Part shown: one piece after another, positions 7,196 through 13,033 of the stretch
Layout of the letters: the number at the start of each line of letters is the position of its first letter
Position numbering within the stretch: the first letter of the stretch is position 1
Assembly: GCA_003510215.1 (NCBI GenBank)
Contig: DOKQ01000023.1
Coordinates: 1 to 13,033 of the forward strand
DNA length: 13,033 bases
Reading direction: 5' to 3'
Source: Erysipelotrichaceae bacterium
GTDB taxonomy: Bacteria; Bacillota_I; Bacilli_A; Erysipelotrichales; Erysipelotrichaceae
Position numbers and translations under genes: made by a program
Notes under the pieces: generated by a model
What the model was told of the DNA's origin: nothing
The model's database searches: none
What the model saw: only the letters and a program-made list of their open reading frames with translations

Positions 7196-8431
7196 ATGAA
7201 GTATCTGAATAAATTAAGAAAATATGCAGAGTTAGCTGTGAAGACAGGTGTTAATGTTCAACCTGGACAAATGCTTGTCATTACGACTACAACGGATTGT
7301 AAAGACTTCGCACGTTTGGTCGTCGAAGAAGCTTATAAGGCACAAGCAGGCTATGTCTTTGTGCGCTGGTCGGATGATCCGATAACAAAGATCACGTATG
7401 AGCACGCAGATGTCAATGTGTTGAAGGTGGTTCCTGATTGGATCAAAAATCAGTATCAGTATTTCATGGATCAGGGTGCGTGTGCACTGAATATCTATGC
7501 GCCAACTCCAGGTCTTTTAGCATCGGTGGATCCATCAAAGATTCAGGAAGTTCAGATTGAAATGCAGAAGGCACTTAAGTCCTATCGTGAGTATATGATG
7601 GGTAATAAAGCCCAATGGTCACTCGTTTCTGTTCCTACGGAAGCTTGGGCGACCAAGGTTTTTCCAGAAGTTTCTGTTGAAGAAGCAGTGGAGAAGCTTT
7701 GGGATGCGATTTTAGCGGCTGTTCGAATTGAAGATGACAATGACCCTGTTGCAGAGTGGAAAGAACACAATGAACGTCTATCCACATACAATAAGAAGTT
7801 GAATGAGTATAATTTTGAACGCTTGATTTTTAAGAACTCACTTGGAACAGATCTCAATGTTGAACTTGTTAAAGGTCATCATTGGGCAGGTGGAAGTGAG
7901 AAAGCTCAAAATGGTGTGATTTTTAATCCGAATTTACCAACAGAAGAGAACTTTACGATGCCTAAGAAAACCGGAGTTAACGGAACGGTTGTAGCCACAA
8001 AACCTCTGAATTATCAGGGACGTCTGATTGAAGACTTTACTCTGACGTTTAAGGATGGCGAAGTTGTTTCCTATACCGCGACTAAAGAAGAAGGCGCATT
8101 AAAGAATTTGCTGAGTGTTGATGAAGGTAGCCGTTATCTTGGTGAGGTTGCACTAATTTCGTATCACTCACCAATTTCATTAAGTAATGTGCTGTTCTAT
8201 AACACTCTCTTCGATGAGAACGCATCCTGTCATCTTGCTCTTGGTCGTGCCTACCCAATGAATATTCAAGGGGGAAATGATATGAGTGAAGAGGAACTTG
8301 CGGCAGCTGGTGTCAATCTCTCCATGGAACATGTGGATTTCATGTTTGGTAGTGAGGATATGAGTATTCTTGGTGTCTTGGCGAATGGTCAGAAGGTAGT
8401 CGTATTTGATCAGGGGAATTTTGTTATTTAG
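7196..8431 (+). CDS. M29-family metallo-aminopeptidase (AmpS/PepS/AmpT type)
   Basis: A 411-residue cytosolic aminopeptidase of family M29, which removes N-terminal residues from peptides with two divalent metals. All six metal-ligand or catalytic positions known from the Thermus AmpT structure can be placed at nearly identical numbers: Glu250 (PTEEN), Glu317 (LGEVAL), His346 (CHLALG), Tyr353 (GRAYP), His379 and Asp381 (EHVDFM). The ATG at 7196 is chosen because it follows the kinase stop by 7 nt, has TAAGG just upstream, and gives the family start MKYLNKLRKYAELAV; ATG 7178 and GTG 7136 are in frame but lie inside the preceding gene. No terminator follows, and the next gene's promoter lies 12 nt downstream. 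Substrate preference cannot be read from the sequence. Confidence 0.93.
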   Translation: MKYLNKLRKYAELAVKTGVNVQPGQMLVITTTTDCKDFARLVVEEAYKAQAGYVFVRWSDDPITKITYEHADVNVLKVVPDWIKNQYQYFMDQGACALNIYAPTPGLLASVDPSKIQEVQIEMQKALKSYREYMMGNKAQWSLVSVPTEAWATKVFPEVSVEEAVEKLWDAILAAVRIEDDNDPVAEWKEHNERLSTYNKKLNEYNFERLIFKNSLGTDLNVELVKGHHWAGGSEKAQNGVIFNPNLPTEENFTMPKKTGVNGTVVATKPLNYQGRLIEDFTLTFKDGEVVSYTATKEEGALKNLLSVDEGSRYLGEVALISYHSPISLSNVLFYNTLFDENASCHLALGRAYPMNIQGGNDMSEEELAAAGVNLSMEHVDFMFGSEDMSILGVLANGQKVVVFDQGNFVI

Positions 8432-8442
8432 AATGATTTCTG

Positions 8443-8471
8443 TTGACAATATGTGAACAATACGTTTAAAT
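8443..8471 (+). promoter_or_regulatory. Probable sigma-A promoter of the thrS T-box transcript
   Basis: A perfect TTGACA (8443-8448) is followed after 17 nt by TTAAAT (8466-8471), a 4-of-6 match to the -10 consensus. This would start RNA near 8478, just before T-box stem I. The weak -10 is the uncertain part. Confidence 0.6.
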
Positions 8472-8477
8472 GATAGA

Positions 8478-8684
8478 GAAAACAAAGATGAGGATATGAC
8501 ATCTGGATTTGGATGTAGAGAGTAGAACGGTTGGTGAAAGTTCTATGACAGATCGGATTGTTACCACCTCGGAGTTGAATCTACGAATAGATTCCGTTGC
8601 TGGCGTTAACAGAACAAGTGCACATCCACGGGATGTGAATTAAGGTGGTACCGCGAGACTCTCGTCCTTGGATGAGGGTCTTTT
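8478..8684 (+). promoter_or_regulatory. T-box leader sensing uncharged tRNA-Thr
   Basis: The T-box core AAGGTGGTACCGCG is at 8642-8655, with the tRNA-acceptor-pairing UGGU at 8646-8649. Stem I is closed by GAGG (8490-8493) with CCTC (8567-8570); its apical part is TAGAAC/GTTCTA around the GGTGAAAG loop. The specifier is ACC (Thr) at 8563-8565, directly 5' of A8566; a second ACC follows at 8566-8568 but is partly used in the basal stem. Downstream hairpins are 8577-8594 (7 bp, CGAA loop) and 8621-8637 (7 bp). Antiterminator pairing AAGG/CCTT plus GCGAG/CTCGT (8642-8669) excludes the terminator at 8656-8681. When tRNA-Thr is uncharged, thrS should be read through. Confidence 0.95.
8656..8684 (+). 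terminator. T-box-controlled intrinsic terminator
   Basis: AGACTCTCGTCC (8656-8667) pairs over 11-12 bp, including two G-U pairs, with GGATGAGGGTCT (8670-8681), followed by a short U tract ending at 8684. The 5' arm overlaps the antiterminator, so the two folds are mutually exclusive. As no other terminator separates it from the M29 peptidase gene, it may also stop transcripts arriving from the pfkA operon. Confidence 0.9.
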
Positions 8685-8707
8685 GTATTTAAAAGGAGAG
8701 TGAAACG

Positions 8708-10444
8708 ATGATTAACATCAAAGAACATGAAGATTTGAGTGTGATGAATCACTCATGTGCCCATTTAATGGCACATGCAGTCAAACGTTTGTACCCAGAA
8801 GCTAAGTTTTGGGTCGGGCCGGTCATTACAGATGGTTTCTACTACGACATTGACCTCGACGGTGAGGTTATCCGTGAAGAGGATTTGCCAAAGATTGAGG
8901 CAGAAATGAAGAAGCTTTCCAAGGATGGGAAGCGAATTGTTCGCGAGGAAGTAAGCAAGGAAGAAGCGTTGGTTATGTTTGCGGATGACAAGTATAAGAT
9001 TGATCTGATTTCGCAGATGAACGAAGAAGACACAGTTATCAGTGTGTATAAACAGGGGGATTGGATGGATTTATGCCGAGGTCCTCATGTTGAGTCTTTG
9101 AAACAGCTGAAGCACTTTAAGTTGCTTAAAACTTCGGGTGCCTATTGGAAAGGTGATGCTAAAAACCCGATGTTACAACGGGTATATGGTATCTGCTTTG
9201 ATACCAAGGAAGCACTGGATGATCATTTGCACTTGCTTGAAGAGGCGAAAAAACGTGATCACAAGAAACTTGGAAAAGAGCTCGACTTATTTATGATTAG
9301 TGAATATGGTCCGGGATTTCCGTTCTGGCTGGCGGATGGTATGACCCTTCGTCATTTGCTTGAGAATTTCTGGTGGGATGAACATGTCAAAGAAGGCTAT
9401 CAGTTTATTCAAACGCCGATTATGTTATCAAAGGAACTTTGGGAAGTATCCGGGCACTGGCAAAACTATCGAGAGAATATGTATGTTTCTGAACTTGATG
9501 ATCGTACATTTGCGATAAAACCTATGAATTGCCCAGGTGGACTTCTTGTGTATAAAAACTCACTTCATTCTTATAAGGATCTTCCAATGCGAGTGGGTGA
9601 GTTAGGCTTAGTCCATCGTCATGAAGCCAGTGGTGCTTTAAATGGTTTATTTAGAGTTCGCAATTTTACTCAGGATGATGCTCATATCTTTATGAGAGAA
9701 GAACAGATTGAAAGTGAAGTCGTTCGTCTGATTGAATTTATTGATCGTTTCTATGCGATATTTGGTTTAACATACTCCATTGAGCTATCCACTCGTCCGG
9801 AAGAGAAATACATTGGTGACATTGAGGTTTGGAATAAAGCTGAAGCAGCCCTTGAAGCCGCTTGTCTGGCCAGTGGGAAGACATTTAAAATTAATCCAGG
9901 AGATGGAGCTTTCTATGGTCCAAAACTGGACTTCCATATTAAGGATTCATTGGGACGCGTTTGGCAATGTGGAACCATTCAACTCGATATGAACTTACCT
10001 GAGCGTTTTGACTTGACTTACATTGAGGCAGATGGCAGCAAGCAACGCCCAGTCATGCTTCATCGCGTGATTTATGGCTCTGTTGAACGCTTCATTGGGA
10101 TTTTAATCGAGCATTATGGTGGTGCATTCCCACTTTGGCTTGCTCCAAATCAGATTCGCATTTTACCGGTAAATCCAGAGTTTCATTCAGAAGCTTCGGG
10201 TAAACTGAAAAAGATGCTGGAAAACCTAGGGTTTAGAGTCAGTGTGGATGAGCGCAATGAAAAACTTGGCTACCGTCTGCGTGAAGCTCAAGTGAAGAAA
10301 GTTCCGATTCAGGTGGTCATTGGGGATGGTGAAGTTGCAAACCAGACGGTCAATGTTCGTCGTTATGGTAGCAAGGAATCCGCAACCATTTCCATTAATG
10401 ACTTTATTAAAAATATACAGGTTGAGGTTATGGAAAAACGATGA
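8708..10444 (+). CDS. thrS: Threonyl-tRNA synthetase lacking the N-terminal TGS domain
   Basis: A 578-residue class II synthetase that charges tRNA-Thr. The editing (N2) domain is intact, with His15 and His19 of HSCAHL and Cys123/His127 of CRGPH, the residues that hydrolyse Ser-tRNA-Thr. The catalytic zinc ligands are Cys275, His326 and His452. Motif 2 is VHRHEASGALNGLFRVRNFTQ, motif 3 lies in LHRVIYGSVERFIG, and the anticodon-binding domain starts near 478. All these residues sit 58-59 positions earlier than in the E. coli enzyme, so the missing part is just the ~60-residue TGS (N1) domain. Only 23 nt separate the T-box terminator and the ATG, so no upstream coding room exists. AAAAGGAG lies 10 nt before the ATG. 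The stop overlaps the next gene as ATGA. Confidence 0.97.
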   Translation: MINIKEHEDLSVMNHSCAHLMAHAVKRLYPEAKFWVGPVITDGFYYDIDLDGEVIREEDLPKIEAEMKKLSKDGKRIVREEVSKEEALVMFADDKYKIDLISQMNEEDTVISVYKQGDWMDLCRGPHVESLKQLKHFKLLKTSGAYWKGDAKNPMLQRVYGICFDTKEALDDHLHLLEEAKKRDHKKLGKELDLFMISEYGPGFPFWLADGMTLRHLLENFWWDEHVKEGYQFIQTPIMLSKELWEVSGHWQNYRENMYVSELDDRTFAIKPMNCPGGLLVYKNSLHSYKDLPMRVGELGLVHRHEASGALNGLFRVRNFTQDDAHIFMREEQIESEVVRLIEFIDRFYAIFGLTYSIELSTRPEEKYIGDIEVWNKAEAALEAACLASGKTFKINPGDGAFYGPKLDFHIKDSLGRVWQCGTIQLDMNLPERFDLTYIEADGSKQRPVMLHRVIYGSVERFIGILIEHYGGAFPLWLAPNQIRILPVNPEFHSEASGKLKKMLENLGFRVSVDERNEKLGYRLREAQVKKVPIQVVIGDGEVANQTVNVRRYGSKESATISINDFIKNIQVEVMEKR

Positions 10445-11358
10445 AACATATAGTAAAACTCATCCTTGCTCTTTTCTTAATCTTCTCAATCGCAGCATGT
10501 ACAAAGCCAGAACCAGTAGAAGAAGTACAGCTTCAGTTTCTTGCCCCAATGGGAGCACCTGCATTAACTTTGGTTGAAGTGGCGAAGGATAAGAAGCATG
10601 TGGTCTCTTTTGTGAGTGGTACAGACAATCTGACCGCCGCATTCGTCAATCCAAATCCACAGTATGACGTCATTCTCGCTCCGATTAACCTTGGAGTTAC
10701 CTTGATTTCCAAAGGAAGTACGACATATCGTCTGTGGGGTATTGCCACATGGGGTAATCTTTATATCATTGCTCAAAATGAGGAAGTCCTGCGTGAAGAG
10801 GGAACCATTGCTTTGTTTGGAGAAAATGCGGTTCCTCAGCGTGTGTTTAATACAGTGAAGGACTCATTTGAGTTAAATCTTGTGCCTAACTTTGCACCAA
10901 GTGTCAATGATGCTGTTGCTCAGTTGATCAGTGGAAATGCAGAGGCGGCGATGGTAGCAGAGCCTTTGCTTACGGCCACGCTTGCAAATCACTCCCAGTT
11001 ACGAGTAGTGGTCGATATGCAAGAGCAATGGAAAGAAGTTACGGGTAAGTCCAATTATCCTCAAGCAGCTATTTTTGTTGAAGCATCACGTTATGAGTTG
11101 CATCAAGCGCAGATCGATGCTCAGCTTAACGGAATGAAACTCTATCTGGAAGCGGCTTTGAGTGATTCTTCTCAGTTAAAGAGTGATATTGATGCGGTAG
11201 ATCCGATGACTCTTGGACTTCCTTCATCAGCAGTGAGTGTGAAAGCACTTCAAGGAATGAATGTGAAGATTCAACCTGCAGCTTTTGTTTTCGGTGAGAT
11301 TGAAGCGTTTCTCGAATTGTTTAATCTGAATGATACAGCAAGTTATTTGTTGCCATAA
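10441..11358 (+). CDS. Lipoprotein, ABC-transporter substrate-binding type (NMT1/THI5-like)
   Basis: A 305-residue exported lipoprotein. Basic MKHIVK, a hydrophobic stretch and the lipobox IAAC put the lipidated Cys at residue 20. The mature part reads like a small type II binding protein of the NitT/TauT/ThiY kind: a first lobe beginning LQFLAPMGAPALTL, then YDVILAPINLGVTLISKG and LWGIATWGNLYII (a hinge strand), and ISGNAEAAMVAEPLL in the second lobe. Its ligand cannot be named. It overlaps the thrS stop as ATGA and has only a weak, distant GAGG (10424-10427), suggesting translational coupling and control by the Thr T-box. A terminator follows, so the permease gene downstream is a separate transcript. 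No ATPase gene is next to it. Confidence 0.8.
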   Translation: MKHIVKLILALFLIFSIAACTKPEPVEEVQLQFLAPMGAPALTLVEVAKDKKHVVSFVSGTDNLTAAFVNPNPQYDVILAPINLGVTLISKGSTTYRLWGIATWGNLYIIAQNEEVLREEGTIALFGENAVPQRVFNTVKDSFELNLVPNFAPSVNDAVAQLISGNAEAAMVAEPLLTATLANHSQLRVVVDMQEQWKEVTGKSNYPQAAIFVEASRYELHQAQIDAQLNGMKLYLEAALSDSSQLKSDIDAVDPMTLGLPSSAVSVKALQGMNVKIQPAAFVFGEIEAFLELFNLNDTASYLLP

Positions 11359-11367
11359 AGAGTATTG

Positions 11368-11399
11368 AAAGTTGTAACTTAATCGTTGCAACTTTTTTT
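11368..11399 (+). terminator. Intrinsic terminator of the thrS-lipoprotein transcript
   Basis: AAAGTTGTAAC (11368-11378) and GTTGCAACTTT (11385-11395) form an 11-bp stem with one G-U pair and a 6-nt loop. The stem runs into seven Ts (11393-11399). It begins 10 nt after the lipoprotein stop. Confidence 0.93.
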
Positions 11400-11499
11400 G
11401 TATTTAATGGTATCCATTTGATACGTTCATTTAAATTAAGTTTTATCAAAAACACACAAAAAATTTGACCTTATTTTGTGACTAAAATCAAGAAATTTC
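11400..11499. other. AT-rich intergenic segment, no gene seen
   Basis: About 100 nt of AT-rich DNA between the terminator and the permease promoter. The only local symmetry noted is a 5-bp inverted repeat, GTATC (11410-11414) and GATAC (11420-11424). A TTGACC at 11465-11470 has no convincing -10 partner. It could be an upstream activator region, but nothing in it is recognisable. Confidence 0.5.
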
Positions 11500-11535
11500 G
11501 TGAACATTTTATCATTCATGTGCTATAATGTTCAC
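11500..11535. repeat. Inverted repeat spanning the permease promoter (candidate operator)
   Basis: GTGAACATT (11500-11508) and AATGTTCAC (11527-11535) are perfect 9-bp inverted arms separated by 18 nt. The left arm covers the -35 element and the right arm covers the last part of the -10 element, so a bound dimer or pair of dimers would block RNA polymerase. The regulator is unknown. Confidence 0.6.
11501..11529 (+). promoter_or_regulatory. Sigma-A promoter of the permease-nuoE transcript
   Basis: A perfect TATAAT (11524-11529) is preceded by TGC, making an extended -10, with TGAACA (11501-11506, 4 of 6) as the -35 at a 17-nt spacing. Transcription would start near 11536, leaving a ~33-nt leader with GAGGTG (11558-11563) just before the permease ATG. 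Confidence 0.8.
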
Positions 11536-11568
11536 AGTATAGTTCATTTCGTAGGGTGAGGTGAAGAG

Positions 11569-12306
11569 ATGAAGCGAAGAAGATTTCTATCCATGCTCAT
11601 ACTTTTGATGCTCTATGGCATCGCATCCTTTCTTGTCGATAACAGCATTCTACTACCTTCACCTCACTCAGTAGCTACCAAAATGGTTCAGCAAATGAAC
11701 AGTTCATCGTTTTATTTGGCCTTATCATCAACGCTTCTACGCTTGATGCAAGGATATAGTTTATCACTAATTGCTGGTTTATTGTTTGGTTATCTGTGCG
11801 CGAAACGTGCATGGATTGATGATTTGTTTTCACCGATTGCATCAATGTTAAAAACGATTCCGAATATTTCTTACATGATTGTCTTACTGATTGTTCTTGG
11901 AAGTGAGAATGCAGTTTTGCTTATCATTTTTCTTATTTGCTTTCCCATCATCTTTGAGTCTGTTAAGTCGGGTGTAAGAGCAATTCCGGCTGATTGGCTG
12001 GATGTTTTAAAGTTATATCCAGAGTCGTCGTGGAATCGATTTAAAAGTGTGTATGTTTTTTCAATCTTACCTTATTTTCTTCAGGCGAGTCAGACCGCTT
12101 TGGGTTTGGGCTTTAAAGTGGCGATTATGGCGGAAGTATTAGGACAACCCAGGTATGGTATCGGTAAGTCGATGCATTTAAGTAAACTTTATCTGCATAT
12201 GGATGAAATCTTTGCCTGGACTTTATGGATTATTCTGTTTGGGTTAGTATTTGACGGTTTGTTTGAGTTTGGTACAAAGATTCTGCGGAAACGCTGGGAT
12301 TTTTGA
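11569..12306 (+). CDS. ABC transporter permease (NitT/TauT-like, BPD_transp_1)
   Basis: A 245-residue inner-membrane protein with about six hydrophobic segments (roughly residues 6-23, 60-78, 99-110, 113-130, 160-185 and 215-235). The start ILLPSPHSVATKMVQQM, with the following STLLRLMQGYSLSLIAGLLFGYL, is typical of permeases for sulfonates, nitrate or thiamine precursors. The cytoplasmic coupling loop, normally EAA...G, is degenerate: residues 143-168 read LDVLKLYPESSWNRFKS...ILP, without the EAA triplet and with Pro in place of the usual Gly. It has its own promoter and is 18 nt upstream of the NuoE-like gene. Its natural partner may be the lipoprotein at 10441-11358, but no ATP-binding subunit is seen. 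Substrate unknown. Confidence 0.85.
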   Translation: MKRRRFLSMLILLMLYGIASFLVDNSILLPSPHSVATKMVQQMNSSSFYLALSSTLLRLMQGYSLSLIAGLLFGYLCAKRAWIDDLFSPIASMLKTIPNISYMIVLLIVLGSENAVLLIIFLICFPIIFESVKSGVRAIPADWLDVLKLYPESSWNRFKSVYVFSILPYFLQASQTALGLGFKVAIMAEVLGQPRYGIGKSMHLSKLYLHMDEIFAWTLWIILFGLVFDGLFEFGTKILRKRWDF

Positions 12307-12324
12307 TATAGAGGAGGTGAAGAA

Positions 12325-12852
12325 GTGGAACGTTTGAATGAGAAAGCTTTGGGAACTATTAATTCAATCGTCACGCGTCATACAGGTAAAATGGGGCCAG
12401 TGAAGCTCATGCTGCATGATGTACAACACGAATTGGGTTATATTCCATTTGAGGCCATGGAGAAGATCTCCGAGGCAACAAACACACCGGTAGCAGAGGT
12501 TTATGGTGTTGTGACATTTTACTCACAGTTTACAACAGAACCAAAAGGGAAGCATGTCATTAATATTTGCATGGGAACAGCTTGCTATGTTAAGGGTGCT
12601 CAGGAGTTGTTGAACCGTGTGAGCGAGTTGACAAAGTCTCCGGTCAATGGAACAAGTGAAGATGGATTGTTTTCCCTTGATGCTACCCGTTGTCTTGGTG
12701 CATGTGGTTTGGCACCGGTTGCCATCATTGATGGTCGAGTGTATGGAAGTGCGACTCAATCCAAAATGGTTGAAGAGTTTATTTCGTTTGTTGTTGATCA
12801 GGAATCACGTACTCGTCGTGAAGAACGTCAACATGAGGCAGCAGCTGTATGA
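12325..12852 (+). CDS. NuoE-like [2Fe-2S] subunit (24 kDa NADH dehydrogenase / hydrogenase HydC type)
   Basis: A 175-residue thioredoxin-like ferredoxin subunit. Four cysteines fit the NuoE/HydC pattern: Cys82 and Cys87 (CMGTAC) with Cys123 and Cys127 (CLGAC), ligating one [2Fe-2S] cluster. The helical N-terminus contains the family segment ELGYIPFEAMEKIS...AEVYGVVTFYSQF. In anaerobic Firmicutes such subunits pass electrons between NADH (through a NuoF-like partner) and an [FeFe] hydrogenase, sometimes by bifurcation with ferredoxin. The GTG start is set by a perfect AGGAGGTGA (12312-12320) 7 nt after the AGGAGG core. The C-terminal tail (SRTRREERQHE) is unusually charged. It overlaps the DRTGG gene by ATGA. 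Which complex it serves is inferred, because the partners lie beyond the window. Confidence 0.93.
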   Translation: MERLNEKALGTINSIVTRHTGKMGPVKLMLHDVQHELGYIPFEAMEKISEATNTPVAEVYGVVTFYSQFTTEPKGKHVINICMGTACYVKGAQELLNRVSELTKSPVNGTSEDGLFSLDATRCLGACGLAPVAIIDGRVYGSATQSKMVEEFISFVVDQESRTRREERQHEAAAV

Positions 12853-13033
12853 AGCTAAGACAAATCTGTGAGTTGCTGGATGCTCGAACACTTTGTTTAA
12901 GTGATGAATCGTGCCTTGATCGGGATTTCTTCTTTGTATCGGCTACTGATCTAATGAGTGATGCTCTAGCACTTGTAGAGAGTGATAGTCATCATACATT
13001 TCTTGTTACTGGATTGGTTCATGCACAATCCTT
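12849..13033 (+). CDS. DRTGG-domain protein, N-terminal part (3' truncated by window)
   Basis: The first 61 codons of a gene that runs off the window end. It starts with ATG overlapping the NuoE-like stop (ATGA). The segments MKLRQICELLDA and SATDLMSDALALVES followed by FLVTGLVHAQS resemble small DRTGG-domain proteins, in which an A/S-x-D-L-M-S-D-V-L core precedes a hydrophobic L-L-L-T-G-L strand. Genes of this type are found beside nuoE, histidine-kinase-like ATPase and hydrogenase genes in anaerobic Firmicutes, where the role is unknown and a nucleotide-sensing function is only suspected. The family assignment rests on this short piece. Confidence 0.75.
   Translation, partial: MKLRQICELLDARTLCLSDESCLDRDFFFVSATDLMSDALALVESDSHHTFLVTGLVHAQS

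Noticed and set aside
8453..8459. GTGAACA shared with the permease promoter repeat, suggesting a common regulator
   Set aside because: It is a single 7-mer without an inverted partner here, and it also occurs by chance inside dnaB coding sequence.
8443..8460. Possible Rex-type operator around TTGACAATATGTGAACAA
   Set aside because: The outer TTG/CAA symmetry comes from the -35 element and the inner halves do not match; as an 18-bp palindrome it is poor.
11465..11493. Second promoter upstream of the permease (TTGACC)
   Set aside because: No acceptable -10 lies 16-18 nt downstream.
1..13033. Mobile element, defence island, CRISPR array or prophage
   Set aside because: No transposase, integrase, repeat array, terminal inverted repeats or composition break was seen; all genes are co-directional housekeeping or metabolic genes.

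Overview
The window reads as a stretch of core chromosome from an anaerobic, low- to mid-GC Firmicute. The gene order polA-mutM-coaE-dnaB-dnaI is a Firmicute replication/repair neighbourhood. The DnaB/DnaI primosome pair, the tRNA-Thr T-box leader and strong AGGAGG-type ribosome sites fit too. A NuoE-like subunit next to a DRTGG-domain gene points to fermentative hydrogen or NADH metabolism. An Erysipelotrichia-like origin is plausible but is only inference. All genes are on the + strand. No mobile element, CRISPR array, tRNA or rRNA was seen.

Region 1 (1-3799) holds the 3' end of polA, then mutM, coaE, dnaB and dnaI. These are packed with 2-nt gaps, ATGA overlaps or a 14-nt overlap, so they look like one transcript. 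It joins DNA repair, CoA synthesis and helicase loading. nrdR, which often sits between coaE and dnaB in Bacillus-type genomes, is absent.

Region 2 (3806-8431) starts at a probable extended -10 promoter and carries pfkA, pyk, a ROK-family sugar kinase and an M29 metallo-aminopeptidase: sugar phosphorylation and two control steps of glycolysis, plus a peptidase. PfkA and the ROK kinase both carry unusual substitutions at key positions.

Region 3 (8443-11399) has a promoter, a well-formed T-box leader with a Thr (ACC) specifier, thrS, and a lipoprotein of ABC-transporter substrate-binding type overlapping thrS by ATGA. A clear intrinsic terminator follows. ThrRS lacks the N-terminal TGS domain but keeps the editing and catalytic domains.

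Region 4 (11500-13033) starts at a strong promoter wrapped by a perfect 9-bp inverted repeat. It carries an ABC permease with a degenerate coupling motif, a NuoE-like [2Fe-2S] subunit with a perfect Shine-Dalgarno and GTG start, and the beginning of a DRTGG-domain protein. The latter two suggest the start of an [FeFe]-hydrogenase/NADH-oxidoreductase cluster that continues past the window. No ABC ATPase gene is seen here.

Most of the window is ordinary housekeeping DNA. The best leads are the lipoprotein placed under the Thr T-box, the ABC permease fused transcriptionally to a hydrogenase-type cluster with an inverted-repeat operator, and the key-residue losses in the ROK kinase, PfkA and ThrRS.
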